This document shows positions 23,627 to 34,440 of a DNA stretch of 64,000 nucleotides, one piece after another. Position 1 is the first letter of the stretch; every line of letters begins with the position of its first letter. The translations under genes and the position numbers were made by a program. The notes below the pieces were generated by a model, which was not told the DNA's origin, ran no database searches, and was given only the letters and a program-made list of their open reading frames with translations. The stretch spans positions 23,812,620 to 23,876,619 of the forward strand of contig CM068373.1 in the NCBI GenBank assembly GCA_034769895.1. The letters run 5' to 3'. The stretch comes from Magicicada septendecula. Lineage: Eukaryota; Arthropoda; Insecta; Hemiptera; Cicadidae.

Positions 23627-23740
23627 GTTCACTTTTCTACTTCCATGTTCTGTAAGGAAATGGAAGTATTGTGAACGCGAAAAAATCGTGTTCGAGATAT
23701 TACGAGACTCAAAACATGAAGAAAAAATTCATTTTCGGAA

Positions 23741-23742
<2 letters not shown>

Positions 23743-23817
<75 letters not shown>

Positions 23818-23827
23818 TGTCTGTGTG
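23743..23827 (+). repeat. (GT)n microsatellite inside family A
   Basis: About 36 GT units followed by CTGTCTGTGTGTAG. It occupies the same place as the short GTCTGTGTGTGTGTCTGTG stretch in copy 1 (about 18207), so it grew from that seed. Confidence 0.97.
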
Positions 23828-24074
23828 TAGAAGTTTTCTATACCGAATGATAACTGCCGTAAATTCACAGAGATTAAAATAATTTTTGCAGATGTGCCCG
23901 AGTTGTAGACGACTCAAAGCGTTTTGGTGTCGGTGAACATCGGTTAATGGGTAAGGGTAGTTGTTTACCTGCAACATTTTACGTTTTAACAAGAGTAAAT
24001 TACATAATTTTTATATATAAAGTATCCTGAAAAAAGGGTCATAACAATCCATTGTAGAAATATAAGTGAAATAT

Positions 24075-24258
24075 CTATAAATAAAATTCTTATAACTAAA
24101 CCACATCAACAGACAACCAACACACAAGTACCTCAGAAGGTTCAAAATCAGGAAGGCTGAAGATGGGAACACAAGGCTTCCCGAAACATGTTCCAAATAA
24201 TGAGTAAACATCTTGAGGTAGAGTCTTTATAAATATTAAATATAAACTATAAATAAAA
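24075..24258 (+). mobile_element. 160-bp insertion with 12-bp target duplication and hammerhead-like motif
   Basis: Family A here should read straight through CTATAAATAAAA, as in copy 5. Instead that 12-mer occurs exactly at 24075-24086 and again at 24247-24258, with 160 unrelated bases between. Inside, at 24157-24192, lies CTGAAGA, a T, stem II strands GGGAA and TTCCC around an 8-base loop, then GAAAC, AT, GTT. That fits a hammerhead core with a two-pair stem III. Exact direct repeats of this size fit retroposition; the motif points to a Penelope-like 3' end. Confidence 0.75.
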
Positions 24259-24370
24259 ATGGTAGTTGAAGGGGGAGGGGGTAAATTCCTATAAATGAAA
24301 ATGATAGTTGAAGGAGGAGGGGATAATTTTTTAATATACACTTTGTTATTGGTAACAAAGAAGTACCTAT

Positions 24371-24834
24371 CAGTAACAAAGGACATAGAAGAATGTTTCT
24401 ATGCAAATATTTCATTGCAATTTTTTCAAATTTGTCAACTTTTTAAATTTACATTAAAAAATTTTAAATATCAATCTGAGAACACGAAAGTCATGTATGG
24501 TTCTCCATACCAATTTTTTATTATGTTCTATTAACATCTTTCGATTTCAACGTAGCTGTGACTTCATATAGTATAGGTATAGGCAACAGTATGAAGGTGC
24601 TGACAGTAGTAGAGGTGCCGACTATATGTTTCGTTTAATTACATTTACTCAAACAGCGTGTTCATAACGATTCAGTCTGTTTCCGCTTGCTGAGTAGAAA
24701 CTAGCTTGAACACACGTGGAATTCTAATTAACGCGTGTTCCGTTGCCGATAGCAAAGAATCAGCATTTGAAGTGATTAAAGCTTCATACTGCAATTAATT
24801 CCTACATTCGGCAAGTACAGTAAAAGGAAATTTT

Positions 24835-24837
<3 letters not shown>
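24371..24837. other. Unassigned spacer
   Basis: Nothing recognisable. Confidence 0.5.

Positions 24838-24897
<60 letters not shown>
24838..24897 (+). repeat. (TG)n microsatellite
   Basis: About 29 TG units. Confidence 0.97.
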
Positions 24898-24899
<2 letters not shown>

Positions 24900-25539
24900 C
24901 TTCCGCTTATATTTCAGAACAATAAAGCATCAGCTAAAGCAATTATATTATAGTTAGTATATTATATTATAGAAGCTTATTATAGTACTTTACCAACCTG
25001 AAGCAGTCTTAGAGGAGACTGTTATTGTTGTATATTGTGTTTTGCTAATACATACAGATTAATCGACACTAGCAAATGCACCAAATATATACGTTACATG
25101 TAAAATAAGAAAACCTAACTAACTGACATTGTCCATCCAGCGTATCATAGTATCAACAAACCTTAAAAGAGAGAAGATAGAGGAATGTGGTCGATTCGCC
25201 TGTGCAAACAAGATGCTGACTACGGTCTACTGAAGTAGGTAATACCGCAGATAATCGCAGCAACAGGTATTATAAACAGACAGCTGCAATTTATTTTAGC
25301 TAAATTTTATTTAAATGCAAATTTTAATGGCTGCAGTTAAAACATGAATCATCTGAAACAAACCTAATAATATAGTAAAGGTAACAATGTGTTACATAAG
25401 CTCTAGGTATCGTCATATAGACGGTTTACTGTAGATTAACGAGACGTCATAGCTGGGAGTCAATGTAATGTAACTTAACGTAATGTAATGTAATTTTTAT
25501 AATAACAATCTTTTTAAGAGCGTGAATCCTTTATGAATC
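24898..25539. other. Unassigned spacer
   Basis: No gene seen. A short TAATG-rich stretch lies at 25465-25495. Confidence 0.5.
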
Positions 25540-26800
25540 AGGGTGTCTCCTGGTGTGTGGCTTTTTCACCAACTAAAATCTCACCTCTAATTCAGGCATT
25601 CATATTCATCCTGGAACCACTTAGCGTATTACTTCAGGATGGAACCTATTGCGCCCTTATCGGGCACCGGGCACCTTCAACGTATCCCTTATCTCCTACT
25701 GCCCGTTGTGCCCACTGGGCCTGTCTTTTCTTTTCTAGCAGAACCCACTGAATATATGCAGAGATACGGTCTTATTCTGCCTTGCCTCGAAGAATAATCT
25801 CAACTAATCTCTTGGGCGTGAACTGTCCGAGCTCTATCCCCACTGCCATCCTCTCTCTTGTGAACCTGCACCACTAGAAAAAGGTGTGCGAGGCATCTTC
25901 ATGGGGAGAGTCAACTTACTGTGATGCTGGGCTTTACACCTTTTTAATTCCATATAGGTAGGCATTAGAATTGCCACGACCACTCAGGAACTGTTTCTGA
26001 TGGTAGTTAACCTCACCGTGTTGGCGGTCAAACCATTCCTTCAAGTTCAATATGAGCTTTGGGTCCATCTTCCTCTATCCTCCATATTCCATCAAACTTG
26101 CCAGTGCCTTATAGCGAGTTCCCTGGCTACATGCTTTCCCGCATCCCTTCCAATTACACCCCTTCCTTTCGAAGAAATATTTTCTCTCCAGACCCAACAA
26201 GTCCTATGGCAATCACTTCCGCTTTCACCAGGGCTACTGGCTCTGGCACTGTCCGGTAAGAGGATGCTACGCTGAGGACACTCCTCTTCTCTGCACATAT
26301 CCCATACGTTTCCTGAATTTCTTCGTCTTTAATGCATTGGCCCAGATTTCACAACCATACAGAAGGATGGATTCCGTGACCGCCCCTTGCTTACTATGGG
26401 ACCTCCTACAAGCTTGCTGAGCTTTTTTATGATGTGAGCCGCCCTATCAGCTACATACTTTCCTACATACTTTGAGTCTACCCTCACCCCTAGTTACTTA
26501 ACTGCTTTCTTTGTAAGTATAGCCTCAGCTCCCAGTTGCATGCAGTACTCTCTCGGTCGTTTCGGTGGCTAGATCCAGGCCGTGTTCTTCAAGCCAGGAG
26601 CCCGCTCGCATCATTATCTGATTAAGGCTCCTTTTTCCATATTCCGTGTTTCGTGCTACAGTCACTGCCGCGATATCATTTGCGTAACCTACCACGATAG
26701 TGTTAAAGTCTTTGGCGCCAATCACTTTCACTATGAGTAAAAGTCTAGCGTAAGATACGTTCCAAATATCAGCGCCCAAAATAATAATAATAATCACCAA
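25540..26800 (-). mobile_element. R1-clade LINE, RT and downstream part, decayed
   Basis: The minus strand from about 26790 reads ADIWNVSYARLLLIVKVIGA, then VVGYANDIAAVTVARNTEYG. YANDIAAV stands where R1-like RTs have the catalytic FADDIA box, so the second aspartate region is altered. GSWLEEHGLDLATETTERVL follows, the W..HGL.LA..KTE motif. Further down are KLVGGPIVSKGRSR, LPDSARASSPGESGSDC and MPTYMELKRC, which correspond to the region between RT and the C-terminal finger. About ten stops and several frame changes make it non-functional. Confidence 0.75.
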
Positions 26801-27045
26801 CACCATCATTATTGTCGTCGTCGTCATTATCATCATTGTTATACAAATAATAGCAAAGGTACCATTTTGTACAGTAGTTTTTAAATGCCTCAGGAGGGTC
26901 ACGGTGGACTCCGTTAGAATCGTACATTACAAGGAAAATAGTATGACCAGCATTAAACGTCAACGGCCTATTTATACCCCATGTGTTACGTTAAGTATTC
27001 GTTACCACAGGATGAGTCAAGTTCAGTTAGTACTAACTGCCACAC

Positions 27046-27089
27046 CTACGATCTGATGATGAACGGGTACGTTCTAAAGCGCTAATCGG
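27046..27089 (+). ncRNA. Hammerhead-ribozyme-like motif, G12 replaced
   Basis: Stem I CGAT (27049-27052) pairs with ATCG (27085-27088). It is followed by CTGATGA (27053-27059), an unpaired T, stem II GAACG/CGTTC closed by GGTA, then TAAA, stem III AG/CT around CG, and A at the cleavage position. Only the first base of the GAAA box is changed (G to T), so catalysis is probably lost. The same layout occurs twice at 27829-28000. Confidence 0.6.
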
Positions 27090-27762
27090 TGTCACAGTGA
27101 CTAGTGGTGTGTGCAACAAGTGAGTGTAGCATAAATTATTTAACGACTAATAAAATTTGTAGTTTAACAAATACTTTGAGTCAAATTCAATTAAGTATTA
27201 AAATTCTGTATATTAAAAATCTGCAAGATAAATTAATATGAGTTAGATAGTGTTTACGCAGACTGGCAAACAGATTAGCTCAATAACGATGACATGCTTT
27301 AATCTGCGTAACACTGTGGTTATTTTATTCAATAGCTACACAATGAATATAAGTTTTTCGAGCATGAGAATTCTCATAATAAAGGATTACACATTGTTGG
27401 TTCAGGATCTGTCATAATTTTTTAATAATAACGCTGACAAGAAGATGCATACCATATTATCTGATCACAATGTACGTTAATTGATTACAAGACAAGTAGC
27501 GCTCAATTTGTATGAATATTTTAAGACGAAATTTAAATTAAATCTAATGTCGGTGCAATGCTCTTTTATTTCTTTACGTTATAAATAAAAGTTACAAGTT
27601 GTCACATCCTACAATATTAGTAAAACAAAATAACTGTATCGGCGACATTCGCTATCACACTCACCTTACATTAACATACTTATAAAATAAGTCATTAATT
27701 AAAATTTTTATATGGTTGTATAGAACGAAAACCATAAGAAAATTTTACTTCTGGTTTATATA
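27090..27762. other. Unassigned AT-rich spacer
   Basis: Nothing recognisable. Confidence 0.5.
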
Positions 27763-28060
27763 TTGTTTATATATAAAAAATTCAACGTTACTTTAATTAA
27801 CAATGTTGCACACCACTATAGAAACTTATTCCGATTTGACCTTTCAAGCTTCACAGCTCATCATCAGATCGGAAATAACAAAAATGGTAGAGAAAGGGTT
27901 AGACAATTGAATATTAAAAGTAAATTTGAAAATGAAGAAAATTTTGAAATAATAATTTTTGTTATTTCCTGATGATGAACTGTGAAGCTTGAAAGCGTTA
28001 ATCTGAATAATTTTTCTATGGTAGTGTGCAACAGTGTTAATTCTTTTTTGATATAACCAC
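27763..28060. repeat. Inverted repeat with two hammerhead-like motifs
   Basis: Arms of about 110 bases (27768-27880 and 27955-28060) are diverged complements around about 75 AT-rich bases. The left arm read on the minus strand (27829-27874) has stem I TTCCGAT/ATCGGAA, CTGATGA, a T, stem II GAGCT/AGCTT with a GTGA loop, and GAAA. Stem III is damaged. The right arm (27969-28000, plus strand) has CTGATGA, GAACT/AGCTT with one mismatch, GAAA and GCGTTA, but lost part of stem I. An open frame across the centre has no family motif. Confidence 0.75.
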
Positions 28061-30094
28061 TAACAGAAATTAATTAATTAACTAAATTGTTTTAATTGAT
28101 ACACGATCTTCATGGCTTGTATAGATATTGATCGGGGTAGCTTTCTTTGGTCCTGTGATGTGAAGTGCGGGGAAGAGCTAAAACAGATGGTTTTTATGTT
28201 GAAACAAGTCAAAAACTAGCTACAAAATAGGGTTATCAAGGGCGGAAAAGTTGATATACCCTGATTTGTTTTATTGTGGACTCACTAAGTACACAGCTAA
28301 TGGCTTGTTACCCATGTTCGACAACTATGAGGATACATAACATACTGAAATGTCATATTTATGTGAGTAAAGGAATATTTCCTTTTATATTTTTACCTTT
28401 ATTTCTCATGCTCGTGTAACATTTATCAAATTCTGTCAAGTTTCACAGAGTTTTAAATGAAAGAGAAATTATTTGTTTGTTTAGTAATATAAATTTCATT
28501 CTGCATCTGTTTTTCGTTACCATAAAAGTGGTTACTTACGACTGCAAACAAAATTTATAAAAAAGATAATATTTTAATTTTGGTTTTCATTTATCAAAAT
28601 TGAAGCACTGGTTACTGTAAATTGGCAGATAAAATTCCCCCAACGACAGTCGGCATCACCTGGCGTTTATAATCTATATTATAAAAATATTCACGTACCA
28701 TGAATTCTGGGCGCTACTGTTTATTTACACAAAATGAAATAAGTTGACAACAGAAATCGTAAAGAAATAAAGAGTTTTGGAAACCTGACGGGCCATAGTA
28801 TCAGACGTATCATCGTACCTGACTGCCTACTACGTTAACAACCTTCGAAAGGGTCGCCTATTGTTTACTTTCATTGCACCTAAGCAAGTCGTCTATTCAT
28901 ACATTTTTAAGGAAATCCCCAACCAACGTGGTCCCGTCTAGTTTCTTGAAGGCCATTTGATTTAGACGGTGTAGAGCGTTCTATCAACATCGTGTTTTCT
29001 TGAAGCGTAGAGCATTAAAACTACATTGTGTAATCGAGTCCCAGTGCGTTTTGTTACACCAACTTTTAAGCGGTAAATTGAACAGCGAGGTGGATTTCAA
29101 CACTATAGGTTCATTAAAAAATTATATAGTACTAAAGAGAGGTCTTGAAAACTTTGCTGAAGACTGGAAGCTTATGAAAAACAACTGACTGTGTAAAGTG
29201 CGGATGCATACAGTGTGCAATTAATGCATATTAATTACGGGCAAAATGAAAAATTGATTTACAGATATGGGGCAAAAACTGTGGAGTGAAAAAACATGTG
29301 CGGAATAAAACTATGCGCGAATCTTTGTATATAAATTTAGGCATGTCGTGCCCCAAGTTCAGGGCGACAAAATTATGTATCAGTACATCATTGCAAATAT
29401 AATATAATTTAAATTTGTGATATTCCACGTTGGAAGCGACAATTTATGTAACAATAAATATAATTTAATTTGGTTTTCAGGTGTATCTGTAATAAGAACT
29501 CTATGTAACTTGTAACGGTATTTCAAATTTATTTGATATTAATAAATTGTGCACCTGGCACTTACTTCGACTTAAAACATTCGTTATTATTTTGTTATTA
29601 TGCCGTAAGGCTTATGCTATATACATCCTTACTGACTAAATATTCTATTCTACTAATTATTGTACATTAAAAAAATCTCATTTCCAGACTCAGTTAGTAA
29701 TCTTAGTCAATTAGTGTATTTCAAAATATCAGTGTTTCAATATCTTCTTATATATTGTAATATAACTCAAAAAATATCAATAGTTACTGAATTTATCTTT
29801 TGTTTCTCAGTACTGTGCTGATTTATATCAAACACTAATTTTTACTTAAATGCTTTGTATTCTTTTCATTTCAATACTAATTTAAGCTCTTGTTTACCTT
29901 AATCTTATTTCTATAACATATATGATTTTAATTCTAATTTTACAATAAACATTGGCTCTTACTTTTAAATAGAACAAGAATGTCCTTAATTGTCTTTACG
30001 TTAATTGTTCGATTAAGAGATAAATAAGTTGTTTATCAGCTTATCGTCGTCAATCATACTCAGCCATTGGATTCCTCTGTAATCGTCCTCATCT
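28061..30094. other. Unassigned AT-rich spacer
   Basis: No gene or element recognised. A 62-codon plus-strand open frame ends at 29188 (TTG start); its peptide matches nothing I know. Confidence 0.45.
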
Positions 30095-30290
30095 CGAAAT
30101 CCAGCATCACTTCCTCTTGTCCAGCGTCGTCTCTCTCTTGTCCAGCGTCGCTCCTCTAGAGTCCAGCGTCGTCTCTCTCTCTGTCCAGCGTCGCTTCTCT
30201 CTTGTCCAGCGTCGCCTCGCTCTTCTTATCTTGTCCTGCGTCGACTCTCTCTCTGTCCAGCGTCCTATCGCTCTCTGGAACTTCTCCTCG
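30095..30290 (+). repeat. Minisatellite, about 21-bp unit
   Basis: TTGTCCAGCGTCG followed by a CT-rich spacer recurs with CCAGCG at 30121, 30142, 30163, 30185, 30205 and 30257 and a variant (CCTGCG) at about 30235. The run is pyrimidine-rich with CpG in each unit. Confidence 0.9.
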
Positions 30291-31190
30291 TGCTGTTTCG
30301 GACGTCAGTTGATCTTCTTATGTGGATCTTCTTATGTAATTTTGTTACTACTTAAAAATTGTTTGTTTTACAATCCAGTTACATTACTGTATGTAACTGG
30401 AAGGATGAAACTATTTACAAAAATTTAAATATTCTATGCGGACGGGCAGAAGCTCCCGCTGCACCGTGGGTGATTTAAGATAGAGAACCACTGTAGCGTG
30501 TGTGTCCTATTTATACCCATGTCTTGGTCAACACCTGCAGTTGTACGAAATCGACATGTCAGAAACTCTCTCTGGGTTCAGTTCCCCCATTCTTTGTCAA
30601 TTTCGCTATTTCTTATATTTCTGCGAATTGCAGAGTCCTGTAAGTATACTCTTATACTCATCTTATAACTATTTTCACAACACATGTTCACTGTAATGTT
30701 GGACATTGCAACTTAACCCTTTCGATTTGTACACAGTTATTTCACTACTACACTCGTACGGTGTGTTTTTTTTACGTGGTTTTCGTACACAGTATTTAGT
30801 AAATTTTATTACATTTTATTGTGTTTTTGGATTTTACTCCTTAATTATAGTTTATGCATTATTACGGAAAAACAGTAATTATGCAATTATTCATCTTGGG
30901 GTGGTAAACTCGCCTGCATAGACCTGCGTTCACACACACATGCAAAATACTGGTGTACACAATTTTAGTTACATTTGTGTGTGTGTGCACGTTGATTCAG
31001 GTCGAAACACCTGTTCATATTTTTGTCTGAGCCAAGCTAGCAATCCCTGGCATGCTTATTTCTAATACATTATTAATTATTTACAGTTTATTAGGTATAT
31101 TTAAAATTTTATATTCAATGCTCAGTACATCACTTATTTGTACTGTCGCACTATCTTTGGAATTTTACGCGTTCTTCCCGTCACCTTGTT
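30291..31190. other. Unassigned spacer
   Basis: No gene or element recognised. Confidence 0.45.
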
Positions 31191-31194
31191 GACC

Positions 31195-31432
31195 GTTTTA
31201 ACTGTAGGGATTTTGATGTATCTTTTTTCTGTCATTGTGAGACAGACTGGTGTGTCACAATCAACGGCAAGAAAATTAATACATTTTTTCAGAGAACTTC
31301 TTGTTGTGTAGCTGAATAAAAATTCTTGTAAACTTGTTGAAGTTGATGAAAGTACATTCGGTAGACGGAAATACAATCGCGGGCGACTAAGTAAGATTCG
31401 TTGGGTCTCGGTGAATCCCAAAAATAATCAGT
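31195..31432 (+). pseudogene. Merlin-type (IS1016/ISXO2-like) transposase fragment
   Basis: One plus-strand frame reads RQTGVSQSTARKLIHFFREL, a stop, then KLVEVDESTFGRRKYNRGR and IRWVSVNP. The first part fits the helix-turn-helix of this transposase family. The second is the start of the ISXO2-like DDE domain, in which VEVDES holds the first catalytic aspartate and KYNRGR is a hallmark. The remaining catalytic residues and terminal repeats are not found, so it is a short dead fragment. Confidence 0.7.
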
Positions 31433-31702
31433 ATCTTTCCATATTATCTTAAGCGTCTAAAGACAGATTCTACGAAAATTGTTAAGAAAAATATTATGGT
31501 AAGTACTTAAAGACATTAGTCTTATTATGTTAGGACAGATAGTAACAGAATAATTACCATTCAATCCGAGTACGCTTATTTTATTTTTTAAAATGTACCT
31601 CAGAAAATTGAACGGGACCAGCCTCAGTTTACCTGTTATACCTGGAGTTATTGTGGAACAATACCTTTTGAGGTCGTAAATGGGATCGTTTGCGACTACT
31701 GT
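31433..31702. other. Unassigned spacer
   Basis: Nothing recognisable. Confidence 0.4.
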
Positions 31703-31863
31703 GTGTCCAAGCAGCCATGCGCCCTGAAGGATTAAGCGACCCTCGCACCCCCCCTACACACACACACACACGTGCAGCCCGGCCTACCTGAATAGCCGGG
31801 CCGGGCTGCGCGTGGGGGTGCAAGTGTCGCCTAATACTTCAGGGCGCATGGCTGCTTGGACAC
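31703..31863. repeat. GC-rich foldback palindrome, 161 bp
   Basis: GTGTCCAAGCAGCCATGCGC at the left pairs with GCGCATGGCTGCTTGGACAC at the right. Pairing resumes with the CACCCCC/GGGGGTG stretch and an inner GCAGCCCGGC/GCCGGGCTGC hairpin. A (CA)n run sits on one side only. It could be a foldback MITE; no transposase or target duplication is seen. Confidence 0.92.
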
Positions 31864-33353
31864 ATTATACAGCAGGCAGTCTGACTAGATGGCCCCGTCA
31901 GGTATTCATATCCCGAAATAAATTTTAGATTGCTGAACTGAATGTACAATTACCAACTTAATGACAAAATATTTCATAAACACCAGTATTCTCAATAAAA
32001 TTAGAATATAATAATTGTCATAATTCTCACCTTCAGTGACTCCTAGTATCGGCTCTGACAAACCCTCATATTCTGTCACCATCAAGTCTGGAATCATCAT
32101 GCTCCGTCAAAGGCTCATCGTTGTTGCTTGCCAAAATAAAAAATTTGTCAGTTGTATCGTCATTGATCCCTTTACGTATCTTATATCCGTTCTCTCATTT
32201 TTTGCCGTGATATCATTTCCTTTTCCAGTTGTATGCTGTGATACAGGAAATGTTTTTGACCACTTTCCTTATAGCGTCATAATTAAACGTCGTATTGCTA
32301 TCTGCGACCCCTTCCTTGACATTCGCCCCAATTAATTTCTATGGAGTTTAAGTCGTGGGTGGTAGTCTCTATAGACTAGGTCCTTTCTCTCCTTAGATTT
32401 CATCAATAGCAATTTGTTTGTTCTTTTAAAACTGAATCAAATGATTCAAATTTACTTTTAACAATCTTCCAGTGAAAATTATAATCTCTTGTCCGACACC
32501 CCTACTTCTTTTTCCGGGCTGTATAAAATAAGGACTTTTCAAATGGTACTTGTTACGATAAGGGGTATTAATATTTATAATCTTCCTATTGGTAGGGAAC
32601 ACATCTAAGGAACGGATTTAGCAATACCTCTCGCACAGCCACTTAAAATAATTATTAAAATTCATTTCGTCATGGTAATCTCCAGTCGGCTGACAAAAGT
32701 TCTACATAGCGGCAGGAATGAATCCCATCGAGTAATTTTGTAATCCGTAATCCCGGTGTGGCTTCATCCTGCTGAACCCATACCTGCTTAGCGCACGTGA
32801 AACGCGAATACATAATATTTCGTCGTATACACTACAATCGCCTACCTTCATTTCTATAGTTTTACAAGGATCTAAAAATTAAATCTGCTGTACTGAAAAT
32901 TCAGCTCCTCTACTAAAAGTGTCCGCAAAATTTTCTCGTCTTCCACCTTAAACATCTTTGCAGTCTTTGAAAATACTACGTTTGCAAGCTTTCTGTACAC
33001 GATTTTTTTTAATTAACACACTTGAGGATGAGTGTGACGTCACTGGAGGCATCCAAGCATGAACTTACATAATTTCAGTAGAATAGTTCGCAATGAATTT
33101 TTACCCAAACCCAACACTGTCAACGCTACAAATTAAGCAGCTGTACGAAGCACACCGTTGCGACTGTCGAGCTAGCTCCGAAAGGCTCAAGACTTCAAAA
33201 GTTTCCGAAACTGTTGTTTGGGGGCATTAGTTCGTGGGGTTGGGAGGAGTGTCTTCCGGTTGAGTAAATAAAGTTGTGTGATTTAGTGTCGCCTTTCGCG
33301 GTTTGCAGTTGACCTTGAAATGTGCGGGTTTGTGTGAGTTTTGTGCGTGTATT
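31864..33353. other. Unassigned spacer
   Basis: No gene or element recognised. Confidence 0.45.
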
Positions 33354-33396
<43 letters not shown>

Positions 33397-33397
33397 C

Positions 33398-33471
<74 letters not shown>
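33354..33471 (+). repeat. (GT)n microsatellite
   Basis: About 118 bases of GT with a GCGTGCGTGCGT interruption near 33391-33402. Confidence 0.97.
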
Positions 33472-33474
<3 letters not shown>

Positions 33475-33666
33475 ATAGATTTCGTATTTAGTAAGTTTTA
33501 TTTATTTATTTTTTTTTTTACACAAACAGGCCAGCCGTGGACCACGCGAATATCATTTCCTTTTCTTCTCCTGCCAGAAGGCCCTCGTTCGCACACTATG
33601 CCCCCGCCTCCCTTTCCACTGTCCACCCCTTTCTCGTCTTCGTCTCACCGCAAAGAACCTCAAGAT

Positions 33667-34440
33667 TTAAATTTTGTTTCCGTACGTATTTCTATCCACA
33701 CAGTCGTTCAATGAGATACCCAGTTTTAGCATTTCCTCATTGAGTTGTTTGGTGTATCCGTTCAGACTGGAAAATTGCCAAATATAGTTGAAAATTTGTT
33801 TATTTAATCTGGGCCGAACCATGAGTCCAAGGCATCTCAGTCTTTTCCTTTTGAAAGCCGTTTCCAGATCTTCCAGATCCCTGTACAGCTCTTCTTTGTG
33901 TCTGTGCTTGTACTCATCTTTGGTTTTCTTGGGGCCATACATTTTCCGAAGAATTCTTCATTAAATTTTAAGAAGAGATTCCAAATTTTGAAAGCACATT
34001 GTTTCCACTCCACACATGATCACCGGCCTGACTACAGTGCTATGATGTCGGATATTGGCCATTTCCGTACGCGTTCTCTTTCCGTAAAGTTCCCGGGTTA
34101 TTGTGAACGCCTTTCCTAATTCGAGTTTCCTTATCTTAAAGCATTCCTTGTCTGAGGCGTTTCGGGATATGTTTTCCTCAAGCTATTTAAAATCGTTAAT
34201 ATATTTTGTTTCTCGATACCTAATGTCCAAGCATTTAATGTTTTCGGGAATTTAAATAGGGAGGTCATAATTTCCGTCTCGGCAAAGAAGAATTGAAGGC
34301 CAACTATCTCTTTGAGATCTTCTGAATGCTTTCTTGCTTCTTCTTCTTCTTCTGAGTGGCCGAAGATGGCAAGATAATGCGCGAAAGCTAAACAGCTTGA
34401 TTCTACGCCTTTGGATTTGTTACCTATTCTAACTTTATTC
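33667..34440 (-). mobile_element. LINE RT and 3' ORF fragment
   Basis: On the minus strand the palm region reads ESSCLAFAHYLAIFGHSEEE, where FAHY replaces the catalytic FADD. It continues with KHSEDLKEIVGLQFFFAETE (the IGL.....KTE motif). A later frame (33942-33667) has MYGPKKTKDEYKHRHKEELY, FKRKRLRCLGLMVR and LNKQIFNYIWQ, which match KIYGPKK...Y..R.N.E.Y / RLKFYGH..R / LTKQIFNYLW. Loss of the catalytic aspartates and several frame changes mark it as dead. Confidence 0.82.

Larger units (their letters stand above)
23627..24370 (+). repeat. Dispersed repeat family A, copy 3
   Basis: It has the head ACTTCCATGTTCTGTAAGG, AAAAAATCGTGTTCGAGA and CATTTTCGGAAAAGTG, then a microsatellite, then AATGATAACTGCCGTAAATT and the tail TAGTTGAAGGGGGAGGGG and TTATTGGTAACAAAGAAGT. 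It contains a 160-bp foreign insertion at 24087-24246. The AATGGTAGTTGAAGG block is duplicated at 24258 and 24299. Confidence 0.9.

Noticed and set aside
29000-29188. Possible host exon (62 codons)
   Set aside because: TTG start, no splice context or family motif, and unremarkable composition.
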